Source: Bdellovibrionales bacterium CG12_big_fil_rev_8_21_14_0_65_38_15
GTDB lineage: Bacteria > Bdellovibrionota > Bacteriovoracia > Bacteriovoracales > Bacteriovoracaceae
Assembly: GCA_002787775.1 (NCBI GenBank)
Contig: PCUW01000067.1
Location: 60,948 to 124,947 of the forward strand
Direction of reading: 5' to 3'
Length of the DNA stretch: 64,000 bases
In this document: in pieces, positions 7,622 to 16,912 of the stretch
Numbering within the stretch: position 1 is the stretch's first letter
How the letters are laid out: each line of letters starts with the position of its first letter
Program-made: the position numbers and the translations under genes
Notes under the pieces: generated by a model
The model's input: only the letters and a program-made list of their open reading frames with translations
Told to the model about the DNA's origin: nothing
Databases searched by the model: none

Positions 7622-7934
7622 ATCAAAGACATTAAAAAAGCAAGAAACCTTCTCAAAAGAGAAAGCTAAAGCTACACCATGGGTTTTTACCGAGCAGACT
7701 AATATTTCCGATATCGAAGAGTGCATGAAAGAAGCACTCTTTGAAGATGATATTGAAAGCTTTCAAGGGGGTCTTCTTATACTCCTTGATCACTATGACT
7801 ATAAAGACATCGTTAAAAGAACCGGGCTTTCAAAGTCGACGCTTTATCGTATGTGCCAGCCTAATTCCAACCCAACGCTTAGTAACGTGTGTAAAGTCTT
7901 AGCCTATATTACTCAAGCAAGTAGAGTTGCGTAA
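7614..7934 (+). CDS. HigA-like helix-turn-helix antitoxin
   Basis: A 106-residue protein with a lysine-rich N-terminus and a C-terminal HTH: YDYKDIVKRTGLSKSTLYRM then NPTLSNVCKVLAYITQ, the hallmark of HigA/'addiction module antidote' proteins, which bind the toxin and repress the shared promoter. The ATG at 7614 overlaps the toxin stop by 8 bases (ATGGCTAA), giving translational coupling. The residues between (DIEECMKEALFEDDIESFQGGLLILLDHY) are typical toxin-contact helices. Together with the upstream palindrome this forms a complete-looking type II module. Confidence 0.75.
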   Translation: MAKSKTLKKQETFSKEKAKATPWVFTEQTNISDIEECMKEALFEDDIESFQGGLLILLDHYDYKDIVKRTGLSKSTLYRMCQPNSNPTLSNVCKVLAYITQASRVA

Positions 7935-7952
7935 TCAGCACCATCATGAACT

Positions 7953-8294
7953 ATGAATAAAGAAGCTGACTTCACCTACACCTTCAAAACAAAGCTTTGG
8001 AAATACCAGGGTCCTGCCGGCTGGTACTTCGTTACTGTACCAAAGCAGCTGTCTAAAAATATCAGAAAGATTCATCAAAGTTCTGAGGAAGGTTGGGGTC
8101 GTCTTAAGTCAAACGCTGTCATCGCTAAAACGTCATGGCGAACGGCCATCTGGTTTGATACCAAGGCGGATGCTTATCTTTTGCCAATCAAGGCAGAGAT
8201 AAGGAAAAAGGAGTCCTTACAAGAGGGCTCGAAAGTAGAGATCACGCTATCGATCGAATTTGAAAAGTGGTTTTGGGATAAGATGACGAAATAG
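7953..8294 (+). CDS. DUF1905 domain protein
   Basis: A 113-residue soluble protein matching the DUF1905 pattern: TFKTKLWKYQGPAGWYFVTVPKQ near the N-terminus, then WGRLKSNAVIAKTSWRTAIW and YLLPIKAEIRKK, forming a small beta-barrel. Its biochemical role is unknown across the family; it is often found next to YdeI-type proteins. It starts 18 bases after the antitoxin gene and may ride on that transcript, but no functional link is visible. It converges with the secreted nuclease gene with only 4 bases between the two stops. Confidence 0.8.
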   Translation: MNKEADFTYTFKTKLWKYQGPAGWYFVTVPKQLSKNIRKIHQSSEEGWGRLKSNAVIAKTSWRTAIWFDTKADAYLLPIKAEIRKKESLQEGSKVEITLSIEFEKWFWDKMTK

Positions 8295-8298
8295 AGTC

Positions 8299-8769
8299 TT
8301 AGTTCTGCGACGCAATCTCGCGATTAGATTTACACCAATCCACCTTCTTCTTGGTCCCACCATCATAAGAATAGGCCAAGCCATTTTTAAGTAGATAGCT
8401 CGATAGTGACTTCCCATCAATCACAACATCAGCATTGATTCTAAAGTACTTATCACGACTCACACCAGTCAGATCAATTCTCTTGGCGTGCTTTAAGAGA
8501 TTTTCAACTAAGCGTTTAGCGTCGCGTGCTTTTTGTTTTTCACAAGCGACTTTGGTTTTAACTTCAGGTGTATCGACACCACTAACGCGCACATTGATTT
8601 TCTCACCAATAAGTGGGTGCACTCCCGGTACGTTAAATGTGATGGTGTCGGCGTCGTAGTTTCTGACATACTTCACACAGCGAAAGGTATCTTTGTCGTG
8701 CATGCAGGACTCCGTTGCCATTAAGGCAAAGGAGCACAAACTAAGCAGACATAGGATGAAGGTCTTCAT
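8299..8769 (-). CDS. Secreted thermonuclease (SNase-like) protein
   Basis: A signal peptide (MKTFILCLLSLCSFALMA) precedes a staphylococcal-nuclease OB fold: YDADTITFNVPG (calcium-binding region), INVRVSGVDTPE (strand with catalytic-type arginine), AKRLVENLLKHAKRIDL and DKYFRINADVVIDGKSL...LLKNGLAYSYDGG. In family members this enzyme cleaves DNA and RNA outside the cytoplasm using calcium. Four cysteines (ESCMHD, FRCVK, ACEKQ, WCKSN) suggest disulfides. Length (156 residues) is normal for the family. Monocistronic; the stop converges with the DUF1905 gene. Confidence 0.85.
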   Translation of the reverse strand: MKTFILCLLSLCSFALMATESCMHDKDTFRCVKYVRNYDADTITFNVPGVHPLIGEKINVRVSGVDTPEVKTKVACEKQKARDAKRLVENLLKHAKRIDLTGVSRDKYFRINADVVIDGKSLSSYLLKNGLAYSYDGGTKKKVDWCKSNREIASQN

Positions 8770-8859
8770 AGGTTCTTATCGGTGAGTCAGTTATGGATTT
8801 AAGCCTGAATTAGAATAAGTTATATCGAGGGGTTAAGTGTGCCTAACCGCTAACTTAGA

Positions 8860-9486
8860 TCATTTGCCTAGCTCTCGAACTACAACTTGGGCAAAAGCCA
8901 TCGCTGAAATTGGATCTCTTCCTGTGATGAGTTTGCCATCAACTACCACATGAGGAAGTCCATCGATTCCAGGCGAGTACTTTACTTCTCCAATCTTCTC
9001 TAAAAGTCCACGTACTCTTTTATAGCCAGTCACATTCATGCCTTTTGCTAAAGGTTCTCCCATGCCATCAAGATTATTGGCGAGGGCCAAAAGTCCTGTT
9101 GAAGAACATAAAAGAGCAACGATCTTATCGTTTTTTATGAATGCTGCTAGTGCTTGATGAACATCTGGGTTTGGAAAGAAATCTTCCCATGCGCCATTGC
9201 CGCCAGCAAAAACGATAGCATCGTAGTCATTCACATTAATTTGATCGAAAGTAAGATCAGGTATAACTGCGGCGTAAGTACTAAGTTGTCTTTCATCAGG
9301 ATTTGTGGCGCGCTTATACTTAGTCGCCGTAGTGACATGGTAACCAGCATTTTTAAAAGCCTTATAAGGCACGTAATACTCAGGAGCGTAGAAACCCTCC
9401 GATACCATCATCAGGATTCTTTTTTCAGCTGCCATTAAGTTCAAAGATAAAAAGCTTAAGGCTATTAATAGGTAAATTTTCTTCAT
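8860..9486 (-). CDS. Exported DJ-1/PfpI-family protein
   Basis: After a signal peptide (KKIYLLIALSFLSLNLMAA) comes a ThiJ/PfpI domain: RILMMVSEGFYAPEYYVPY, then YDAIVFAGGNGAWEDFF and the nucleophile elbow IVALLCSSTGLLAL with the conserved cysteine. A late LITGRDPISAMAFAQVVVREL segment closes the domain. Family members are glyoxalases, chaperones or peptidases; a periplasmic location is unusual. The ATG at 9486 is preferred over an upstream one because GGGAG lies 7 bases before it. It is divergent from the LysR gene, which probably controls it. Confidence 0.85.
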   Translation of the reverse strand: MKKIYLLIALSFLSLNLMAAEKRILMMVSEGFYAPEYYVPYKAFKNAGYHVTTATKYKRATNPDERQLSTYAAVIPDLTFDQINVNDYDAIVFAGGNGAWEDFFPNPDVHQALAAFIKNDKIVALLCSSTGLLALANNLDGMGEPLAKGMNVTGYKRVRGLLEKIGEVKYSPGIDGLPHVVVDGKLITGRDPISAMAFAQVVVRELGK

Positions 9487-9580
9487 CACACTCTCCCGTC
9501 TTGTTAAGTTGAGTGGAAAATACAGGGTCTTCTGGTATTTACAAAATTTAATGTTATTATACTGGCTATAAGGAAAACTG

Positions 9581-10477
9581 ATGGCCATTGATCTTAATAA
9601 AATCAAATATTTTAGAGCAGTTGCGACGACTCTTAATATCTCAAAGGCGTCAAAACTAGTGAATCTGTCTCAGCCCGCCTTAAGCTTGCAGATGCAAAAT
9701 CTTGAACATGAAATTGGCGCTTCATTATTTACTCGTAGCAATCGCGGCTTAATCTTAACAGAAGCTGGTCACACTCTACTTGCTCGATCTCATATGCTAC
9801 AAAACTGGGAGCGCGACACTCTTGATGAATTGGGCGAAGCTCTTTCACCTAGTGGAGAGCTAAAGATTGGTACCTATACAACAGCATCCTCTTATCTATT
9901 GGCACCAAAACTTAAAGCCTTCTTAAAACAATATCCGGATTTATCCATTACCTACGATTACTCCGATACTGATACTATTATTGAGAAAATTAAAACTCTC
10001 GAACTCGATATGGCTGTTATTTCGGAAGTTCCAGATGATCCTGGCATTGAAAGTCTACCTTTTTATAAAAACGAGCTAGTGCTGGCAGCGGCGGCCACAA
10101 GTAAAGTTGCAAAGAGTATTGCCGCTAAAGAGTTAGCCCTTTGGCCCAAGCTATCCTACCCACTTAAATTAGATTATTGTTACCGTGAAGTTGAAAGAAA
10201 GCTTGGTAAGTATCTAAGTCTTGCACCAACGGTGATTGAATCCGTTAGCTTTGATACTCTCAAACAGTCTTTACTGCATGACCTTGGTCTGTGCTTTATG
10301 CCGCTTTATTTGATTGAAGAAGAACTTAAGAGTAAAAAGCTTAAGCGCGTTGAGGTGCAAGGACTTAAGCTTTCCATTACTTTTTCTCTGGTCTTTAAAC
10401 GAGGTCATCGTCTTTCAAGGCGTGTTCAAGTCTTTAAAGATTATTTGTGTTCAATCACAATGATTAACAACGTTTGA
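9581..10477 (+). CDS. LysR-family transcriptional regulator
   Basis: The 298-residue protein has the canonical N-terminal winged HTH (DLNKIKYFRAVATTLNISKASKLVNLSQPALSLQMQNLEHEIGA, summarised: residues 3-45) and a substrate-binding domain from about residue 90 (LKIGTYTTASSYLLAPKLKAF). It is transcribed away from the exported DJ-1/PfpI gene with a 94-bp shared promoter region, the usual arrangement in which a LysR protein activates its divergent neighbour in response to a small ligand. The ligand is unknown. The following DUF1275 gene, 56 bp downstream, may also be a target. Confidence 0.9.
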   Translation: MAIDLNKIKYFRAVATTLNISKASKLVNLSQPALSLQMQNLEHEIGASLFTRSNRGLILTEAGHTLLARSHMLQNWERDTLDELGEALSPSGELKIGTYTTASSYLLAPKLKAFLKQYPDLSITYDYSDTDTIIEKIKTLELDMAVISEVPDDPGIESLPFYKNELVLAAAATSKVAKSIAAKELALWPKLSYPLKLDYCYREVERKLGKYLSLAPTVIESVSFDTLKQSLLHDLGLCFMPLYLIEEELKSKKLKRVEVQGLKLSITFSLVFKRGHRLSRRVQVFKDYLCSITMINNV

Positions 10478-10533
10478 GATCGCTAAAGAAAATCGAGTAG
10501 CATAACAGATCTTTGTACTATACTGTAGAGTGA

Positions 10534-11241
10534 ATGAGCGACATCATATTACATCCAAAGAACCGGTTTACTTGGGCCTTACTTGCTTTTCAAGGCGGCT
10601 ATATTAATGTCGGCGGTCTGCTAACTGTTCACATTTTTGTTTCACATATTACCGGCTTCTCGGCCCACTTTAGCACCAGTCTAATTCAAGGTGAGCTTCG
10701 ACATTCTATCTACTTTCTTTTTGTACCTATCTTTTTTTTAATTGGAGCTTTTTTTAGCTCCATTTTTACTGAAGTGAGAAAGAAAAGTCATAAGCCCCCT
10801 GTCTACGTACATATCTTAAGTGTTCTTAGCCTAATCTTTTTAATTATTACTGTATTAGGCTTTTTCGGTTTCTTCGGTCAGTTCGGAGAACCGTTTGAAA
10901 GTCTTCGCGATTTTATTTTGTTATCGGTGCTTGCATTCGCCTGTGGCTCGCAAAATGCTATTTTTACTCACTACTCAAAGTCCATTATTAGAACGACCCA
11001 CTTAACAGGGATCACGACAGACCTAGGCATTGGTTTAGCAAAATCTATCGTTTCTAAAGATAAAAACGAACATTATCTCAATAGAATTCGAATCGATCTG
11101 ATTATATCATTTATTTTTGGGAGCATTCTTGCAGCTTTTCTTTTTCCAAAACTACATTACCTGGGCTTTCTAGTTCCAGCTGTGATTAGCCTCGTCGTTG
11201 GGCTTCGACTGTACTATACGAGAAAACATACTACGATATAG
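10534..11241 (+). CDS. YoaK/DUF1275-family membrane protein
   Basis: A 235-residue protein with about six hydrophobic helices. The N-terminal signature (WALLAFQGGYINVGGLLTVH ... HITGFSAHFS) and the central CGSQNAIFTHYSKSIIRTTH-LTGITTDLGIGLA segment, summarised here, are characteristic of the DUF1275 (YoaK) family. These inner-membrane proteins have an inverted repeat architecture and no established transport substrate. The ribosome site is weak (AGAG). It lies downstream of the LysR gene on the same strand. Its stop is 1 base from the stop of the convergent hybrid kinase gene. Confidence 0.85.
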   Translation: MSDIILHPKNRFTWALLAFQGGYINVGGLLTVHIFVSHITGFSAHFSTSLIQGELRHSIYFLFVPIFFLIGAFFSSIFTEVRKKSHKPPVYVHILSVLSLIFLIITVLGFFGFFGQFGEPFESLRDFILLSVLAFACGSQNAIFTHYSKSIIRTTHLTGITTDLGIGLAKSIVSKDKNEHYLNRIRIDLIISFIFGSILAAFLFPKLHYLGFLVPAVISLVVGLRLYYTRKHTTI

Positions 11242-11242
11242 A

Positions 11243-13717
11243 TTATTTAAGCTGACTTAAAACCTGCATCAACTTTTCGGTATTGATAGGTTTTTCTAAA
11301 TAATCATCCATACCAGATTGTATGCCTCTCTCTTTTTCTTCTTTAAAGACGTTGGCAGAAAGACCAATTATTGGAAGAGATTTTGTGGCCTGTTCTTTTA
11401 TCATTTTTGTTGCTGTGTAGCCGTCCATCTTTGGCATCTGCACATCCATAAAGATCACATCGTAGGACTTGGAACTTGCTGCATCAACGGCCTCTTGACC
11501 ATTTTCAACAAAGTCGACAGATTGATAACCTGCTTTCTTTAAAACTTCACCAAACATAATTTGATTTATTTTATTATCCTCGGCGACAAGAATTTTTATG
11601 TTCTTATTGAATTCCAAACTATCAGTAGATTCTTGTGTTGTATTTTGAAGATCACTATCCGTTGATAGATCGTTCTTTTCAGCAACGATCGTGAAGCTAA
11701 AAACAGAGCCCTCGCCCACATTACTTTTCACTGAGATTTCGCCACCCATAAGATTCACTAAACTTGCACAAATGGATAGTCCTAGTCCAGTTCCGCCGTA
11801 TTTTCTGGTAATCGATGAGTCCGCTTGCTCGAAATTCTTAAAGAGTTTTTCGACAGAATCACAAGCGATACCAACACCTGTATCAGTGACTTTAAAAAGT
11901 AATTCAAAGAAGTCATTAGCTAGTTTTTTTGAAACATCGACTTCAACTAAGATTGAGCCCTTTTCTGTAAACTTGATGGCATTTCCAATGAGATTTAAAA
12001 GTATCTGTTTTAACCTGAATGGATCACCGCTTAAAACTTCAGGTACTTCATCAGAAACTTTGTAACTTAATGAAATATTTTTATGCAGAACCGATGCCTC
12101 AAAATTCTTAATCGAAGCTTCGACCTTCTTTTTTAAACTAAATGGAACATTTTCAATTTTTAACTTACCTGACTCAATTTTAGAAACATCTAGAATGTCA
12201 TTAATAATTACTAACAAACTCTCACTCGATGATTTAATGTATCCAACATAGTTAGAGACTTCTTCAGGTAGGTTTTTTTGAGCTAAAAGCTGAGTAAAAC
12301 CTACGATGCCATTTAACGGAGTTCTAATTTCATGACTCATATTCGCCAAGAAAGCTGACTTTACCTGAAGAAGTTGCTCTGCCCTTTCTTTTTCTTCGGC
12401 TAGTTGCGCCTTAGTATGTACAGATTCAGTGATATCCCAATTCACTCCGATCATTTTTATAGGCCTATCTTCATCATCGTAAACAACGTCTGCTAACGCA
12501 CGTATATTTCGAATATTTCCAGAAGGCCTAAGAACTCGAAACTCAGTATCAAATTTAGCTTTGCCCTCAGTCGCTAGGCGAATAAGAGCAGAAGAACTTT
12601 CTCTATCATCAGGGTGAAGACCTCTCTCCCAAGCCATATAGGCACCTTCAAAGTCAGACTCTTTAATGCCATAGAGATTGTACATTTGCTTATCCCAGAT
12701 AAGCTCATTTGTGATAAGGTTCCACTCCCATACACCAACACCTGAAGCTTTAAGCGCAAGAGTTAGTCTTCGGTTTAGATTTTCTGTCTTTTCATCATTT
12801 TCCTTTCGAGTAGAAATATCTTGAAAAGTACCTTCTATAAGTACGAGTTCGTTGTCTACCAAGACAGGGTGACCAATTGCTCTAACCCACTTTAATTTGC
12901 CCTTTGCTGTTATAATCTGAAGCTCTTCATCCCAATCTTTGCCATCACGAATTGCTTGCTCTAAACACTCTTGAATCACTGATCTGTACTCTTGTGAATA
13001 ATAGTTTATACCGTCTTCAACAAAAATCTTTTTTGATGGATCTTCTTCATGAATTTTATAAGTCATCGAGGACCAGTAACATTTATTACTTTTGATATCG
13101 ACATGCCAACTTCCGATTTTTGCAGCTTCTTGAGTTCGCTCTAACATCTTTTTAGTTTCAAGCTCGCCTCTCATCTCTTTCAAGCTTGAATTTTGTTTGT
13201 CTTTAATTTGGTTTAATCGACTATTTTTTAACCTAAGGTCTAAAAGATAAGTGACTTGTCTTGCTAAACATTCCAAAGCTTCTAGTTGATCATTTGATAG
13301 CTCTCTTGGCTTGGTATCGATCACGCATAAAGTACCAAGGCGAACCCCGGGTTCTAACTCCAAGGGAACACCCGCATAGAACTTAACGTTTGGATCAGAC
13401 TTAACAAGAGGATTATCAAAGAATCTTTTATCTTCGTCAGCGTTAGGAACATAAAAAGTTTTGCTTTCTAAAATTGCGTAACTACAAAAGGCAATATTTC
13501 TTGGTGTCTCTGTTGCATTAAGACCGTGGCGAGACTTAAACCATTGTCTGTCTTTATCAACTAAGCTGACTAAAGAAATTGGAGCATCACATATCAAAGC
13601 AGCAAGACGAGTTAAATCGTCATAACCTTGCTCCTCCAGCGTATCTAAGATTTCAAGTTCCCTTAGAAGCTCTAGTCTTTCTGCTTCATTTTTTGGGGTT
13701 AAAGCCTGTTTGGTCAT
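11243..13717 (-). CDS. Soluble hybrid histidine kinase: GAF-PAS-PAS-HisKA-HATPase-receiver
   Basis: An 824-residue cytoplasmic kinase without membrane helices. In order: GAF domain (about 15-160, DAPISLVSLVDKDRQWFKSR ... FCSYAI), coiled coil, two PAS/PAC repeats (about 195-300 and 320-440, each ending IEGTFQDIS or IGVNWDITE), HisKA with FLANMSHEIRTPLNGIVGF (phospho-His), HATPase boxes NAIKFTE, VTDTGVGI and GGTGLGLSI, and a C-terminal receiver (ILVAEDNKINQIMF ... FMDVQMPKMDGY, phospho-Asp). It probably senses a soluble signal or redox state and passes phosphate through its own receiver to an unlinked partner. Start chosen at 13717 because GAGG lies 4 bases upstream; no partner regulator is nearby. 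Confidence 0.9.
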   Translation of the reverse strand: MTKQALTPKNEAERLELLRELEILDTLEEQGYDDLTRLAALICDAPISLVSLVDKDRQWFKSRHGLNATETPRNIAFCSYAILESKTFYVPNADEDKRFFDNPLVKSDPNVKFYAGVPLELEPGVRLGTLCVIDTKPRELSNDQLEALECLARQVTYLLDLRLKNSRLNQIKDKQNSSLKEMRGELETKKMLERTQEAAKIGSWHVDIKSNKCYWSSMTYKIHEEDPSKKIFVEDGINYYSQEYRSVIQECLEQAIRDGKDWDEELQIITAKGKLKWVRAIGHPVLVDNELVLIEGTFQDISTRKENDEKTENLNRRLTLALKASGVGVWEWNLITNELIWDKQMYNLYGIKESDFEGAYMAWERGLHPDDRESSSALIRLATEGKAKFDTEFRVLRPSGNIRNIRALADVVYDDEDRPIKMIGVNWDITESVHTKAQLAEEKERAEQLLQVKSAFLANMSHEIRTPLNGIVGFTQLLAQKNLPEEVSNYVGYIKSSSESLLVIINDILDVSKIESGKLKIENVPFSLKKKVEASIKNFEASVLHKNISLSYKVSDEVPEVLSGDPFRLKQILLNLIGNAIKFTEKGSILVEVDVSKKLANDFFELLFKVTDTGVGIACDSVEKLFKNFEQADSSITRKYGGTGLGLSICASLVNLMGGEISVKSNVGEGSVFSFTIVAEKNDLSTDSDLQNTTQESTDSLEFNKNIKILVAEDNKINQIMFGEVLKKAGYQSVDFVENGQEAVDAASSKSYDVIFMDVQMPKMDGYTATKMIKEQATKSLPIIGLSANVFKEEKERGIQSGMDDYLEKPINTEKLMQVLSQLK

Positions 13718-13836
13718 TTGCCTCGTCGATTTATACAATAAAGTTATGAACACTTATCGACTTAATGTTGCAAAACTTTGAATCGGGATTCATGACAATT
13801 ATCACCTATGGGCGACAATAAAATCAGAATTCTCGG

Positions 13837-14235
13837 TTATGTCATAAAGTACTCAACAGCTGATTCAGGCATCGTTAACCAGTGATGCATTCGATTCCCG
13901 TAAACCATAAACGTAGGACTTGGAAGCTTAGGATTTGCAAACGAGCCGGCCGCAATCACAATTGAGCCAGGCATTCCATCAAGCTCCCAGTAAACAGTCG
14001 ATCCGCATTTAGGACAAAAATGAAATGTTGCCACTCCACCGCTATCACCCGTTCTTTTGAAAGTCGTTGATCCTCCTTCGATGAGAACCTTGTCTTGCTC
14101 AACACGTATCTGAATACCAAAGGCACTTCCAGTTCGTTTTTGACATTCAAAGCAATGGCAAATGGAAGTCTTAGTAATCTCACAATCAACAATGGCCTTA
14201 AGTTGGCCGCATGAACATTGAGCTTCTTGCTTCAT
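13837..14235 (-). CDS. GFA (CENP-V/GFA) family zinc protein
   Basis: A 132-residue protein with the GFA zinc signature: CSCGQLKA near residue 8, CHCFECQKRTGSAFGI (HCxxCRK-like), and FHFCPKCGSTVYWE. Family members bind zinc, and some bind glutathione and formaldehyde; most are uncharacterised. The ATG at 14235 has an AGGGG ribosome site; an upstream in-frame start would add residues without family similarity. Monocistronic, divergent from the secreted protein gene at 14420. Confidence 0.88.
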   Translation of the reverse strand: MKQEAQCSCGQLKAIVDCEITKTSICHCFECQKRTGSAFGIQIRVEQDKVLIEGGSTTFKRTGDSGGVATFHFCPKCGSTVYWELDGMPGSIVIAAGSFANPKLPSPTFMVYGNRMHHWLTMPESAVEYFMT

Positions 14236-14419
14236 GGTCTTACCCCTAAACTCAGTTATAAAAATCCATATAAACCTACACAGATCTCTTTCGCCAGCCA
14301 AGACGACAGGTGCAGTTCCTATTAAATTTCATATAGTTAGAAGCTTAGCTATGTAGATAATATAAGAGATTAATGATTCTACTGACTCGCTGCATAAAAA
14401 CTGGTATTACTTAGCTTCT

Positions 14420-15481
14420 ATGATGAAAGGATTAACACTCTCTATTCTAACTTTGGTTACAAGCATCTCTGCCTTTGCAGTTGAAGTTTACTTTCCTGAA
14501 GAGCGAATCGATAACTTTGCTTGCACCATCTCTCGCTCGATTAAAGAAGCTTATCCTGACGAGTCTAGACGTGATCTTAGAAAAGGGATTCTAAAAGCTT
14601 TAAGAGAAGACATTAACCCTTGGGTTGATGCTTACCTTATTCCTGCTGGCATTTCTTTTCCAAGGTATTTAGAAAGAATTACAGGACTGCCTGGCTTTCC
14701 GATGGATCGCTCAGAGTACTACCTTCAAAATGCTTTTATCCTTTATGGTAATCCTAAGATGGAACTTAAAGTTCCCACCGAAAATTACTTTGCTTCTTAT
14801 ATTCACTTGGCGAGAAAACGCCATGTTGCTTACTTGAATGGAGAGGAGCCAAGGTTTCAACTTCGAAATGAAGCGGACCTTTTTCAACAAATCCAAGCCA
14901 ACCTCCCCAGTGTGGCTAATTACGCTTTTCCTTATCAAGACGTCGATGGCAAACCTATTCAACAAAAAGGTGAATTTAAAAAAGAAAAATTTCGTTACAA
15001 GCTTGCTATCGGTGAACCTGAACACAAGAAGTACGATGAATTTGTTCGTGAATCACAAAGATATAATGAATTTGTTTCTCCTCTTTTTATGTGGCTCCTT
15101 GAGCAAGATGATTTTTCTGTTTCAGCTGAGAAACTCTTTAATAAAGCCGTAGAGATTTATGGTGACCCAATTGTGGCACTTGGAGTAATTCCTTGGATCT
15201 TTAGTGGAGATGCTTTAACTGTTAGTCGTGGAACTTCATCAGTTGTTTCTTATAAAATGGAAAAGATTGTAGAAGGCAATGATATTCCAGGATACCAGTA
15301 TCATTTTTGGGGCTACGTCACACAAGGCATGATTGGAAATCGAATTCGAGTTGGAACACTGGCTTTCATTTACGAAAAGCTCTATCAAAAAGATATTCCA
15401 GATTGGAAGACTGATGTTTTGGCACTAAAGGTTGGAAAGCAGATTCGATCGAATCTGAAGCGTCCAGAGCGTTGTAATTAG
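14420..15481 (+). CDS. Secreted hypothetical protein
   Basis: A 353-residue protein beginning with a signal peptide (GLTLSILTLVTSISAFA, cut near residue 20). The mature part is soluble, with patches such as FACTISRSIKEAYPDESRRD, GFPMDRSEYYLQNAFILYGN and ALGVIPWIFSGDALTVSRG. I do not recognise a family. Two cysteines (one early, one at the C-terminus, PERCN) could form a disulfide. It is transcribed alone and its stop converges with the membrane LuxR gene at 4 bases distance. It is probably periplasmic or secreted; function unknown. Confidence 0.7.
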   Translation: MMKGLTLSILTLVTSISAFAVEVYFPEERIDNFACTISRSIKEAYPDESRRDLRKGILKALREDINPWVDAYLIPAGISFPRYLERITGLPGFPMDRSEYYLQNAFILYGNPKMELKVPTENYFASYIHLARKRHVAYLNGEEPRFQLRNEADLFQQIQANLPSVANYAFPYQDVDGKPIQQKGEFKKEKFRYKLAIGEPEHKKYDEFVRESQRYNEFVSPLFMWLLEQDDFSVSAEKLFNKAVEIYGDPIVALGVIPWIFSGDALTVSRGTSSVVSYKMEKIVEGNDIPGYQYHFWGYVTQGMIGNRIRVGTLAFIYEKLYQKDIPDWKTDVLALKVGKQIRSNLKRPERCN

Positions 15482-15485
15482 AGTA

Positions 15486-16001
15486 TCAATTATCACCTTG
15501 AGGCAATAATAGATCTTCCAGGAAGAAGGCCGATAGTTGCGAGCGACCAGACAAACCTGATTTTGCATAAACGACAGTAGCCTGTGCCCGCGTTGTTTTT
15601 TCTGCTGTCGATCTATAGTCTGCAATTTCTTTCAAGCTAAAACCTTTTATCAATAAAAAAGCCACTTCTTTTTCTGATTTCGTAAGCCCCCACTTATTCA
15701 ATTGCAAATCAATTGAACTGCTTAGACCATCAAGAAATCTTTTTGAACTTTCCTTCCAATGAGTGGACTCCTCCATCAGTTTAGATGAAAGTTCTCTCTC
15801 TTCTAATAATGATTTTCTAAGTGTGAACGTTCCTTTGACAAGAAAATAAACTCCAATTAATGCGAGAACTGCAACACTACCTTCAATCGCAACATGCCAC
15901 CAAATAACACCTTCCCCAAGATCAGTTAGTAAATCAAATATTGTCATCATACTGACAAGCAGTAATATGCTGGAAATGATGAGTCTTTCTTTCTTATTCA
16001 T
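15486..16001 (-). CDS. Membrane-anchored LuxR-type HTH regulator
   Basis: In 171 residues there are two N-terminal transmembrane helices (about 8-25 and 35-55, ending VLALIGVYFLVKG), a coiled coil (LLEERELSSKLMEESTHWKE), and a C-terminal GerE/LuxR HTH (GLTKSEKEVAFLLIKGFSLK, KEIADYRSTAEKTTRAQATV). Membrane-tethered one-component regulators of this kind read a signal at the membrane without a phosphorelay. Its ATG lies 8 bases after the stop of the cytochrome b gene, so both are one operon; it may regulate that operon and the divergent PepSY gene. Confidence 0.8.
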   Translation of the reverse strand: MNKKERLIISSILLLVSMMTIFDLLTDLGEGVIWWHVAIEGSVAVLALIGVYFLVKGTFTLRKSLLEERELSSKLMEESTHWKESSKRFLDGLSSSIDLQLNKWGLTKSEKEVAFLLIKGFSLKEIADYRSTAEKTTRAQATVVYAKSGLSGRSQLSAFFLEDLLLPQGDN

Positions 16002-16009
16002 TTATTTTC

Positions 16010-16738
16010 CTAATCGTCGTCATCATCATGATCAAAACCATGATCAATATCATGTTCAATTTCAACTAATTGAAGCTGAGCTCCGAGTACATTCAATTTA
16101 CCACTATTTCCATCAAAGCTAATAAGTAAATAACTACTCATACTAGCAAGGAAAACAACGAAAAGAATTGCCACTATAATATGAGTAGATTTGATCTCAC
16201 TTTCACCATCTACTTTAGCTTTCACTCCATTAAGCATACTAAAAATCAACCCGTCATTATGCTTTACATGATGTAAAAGAACACCTGCTACATGAAAAAG
16301 GACAACGACGAGAAAGCCATTTGCTAATAATTCATGAACTTCTTCAAAAAAGTGCTTATAAATTCTTAGACTCATCATTAGTCCAGATAGACCTATGCCG
16401 ACTGTAAAAAACATCATTAAAACAGCTGCAAAACTTGATGCAGGATTATGTCCTAAATATCTCTTGGACTTACTAGAGGCAACAGAGCGAAAGTATAAAA
16501 TCAACTCACTTAGACTTAAGTGAAAAGTACTAAACCTGGACGTTTTTGAACCTACAAATCCCCATACGACTCTAAGAAGTACCATCGACACCATAAGAAT
16601 ACCTGACAACATGTGATAGGCGTATAGCGTCGATTCATCGTCAATCACCTTCGCTATTGTAAAGGATGTTATAAACAATAACGCAAATACCCAGTGAAAT
16701 ATTCTAATCGGTAAATCATAAGCCTTTGAAGTTTCCAT
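16010..16738 (-). CDS. Cytochrome b561-type membrane protein with Asp/His-rich tail
   Basis: This 242-residue protein has the di-haem cytochrome b fold: PIRIFHWVFALLFITSF (first haem His), YAYHMLSGILMVSMVLLRVVWGFVG, a third helix and NGFLVVVLFHVAGVLLHHVKH (later haem ligands). Such proteins carry electrons across the inner membrane between quinol and periplasmic partners. After a fifth hydrophobic helix, the C-terminus is unusual: HDIDHGFDHDDDDD, a probable metal- or charge-binding tail. The ATG at 16738 has AGGAG at good spacing. It is cotranscribed with the membrane LuxR gene and divergent from the PepSY gene. Confidence 0.85.
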   Translation of the reverse strand: METSKAYDLPIRIFHWVFALLFITSFTIAKVIDDESTLYAYHMLSGILMVSMVLLRVVWGFVGSKTSRFSTFHLSLSELILYFRSVASSKSKRYLGHNPASSFAAVLMMFFTVGIGLSGLMMSLRIYKHFFEEVHELLANGFLVVVLFHVAGVLLHHVKHNDGLIFSMLNGVKAKVDGESEIKSTHIIVAILFVVFLASMSSYLLISFDGNSGKLNVLGAQLQLVEIEHDIDHGFDHDDDDD

Positions 16739-16912
16739 AAGATCTCCTTTTGTTCTCAATACAAGATCGAATATTTTAAAGGCGATTACATGGGGCGAAT
16801 GACCTAAGCGCTATCTTTTCAAGACATTAGGTCATTTGCCCATTATGAAAAACCCAATTAAAGCGCATGCTCAATACATGAAGAAAAACCGAAAACAACC
16901 AGGAGAAAATGT

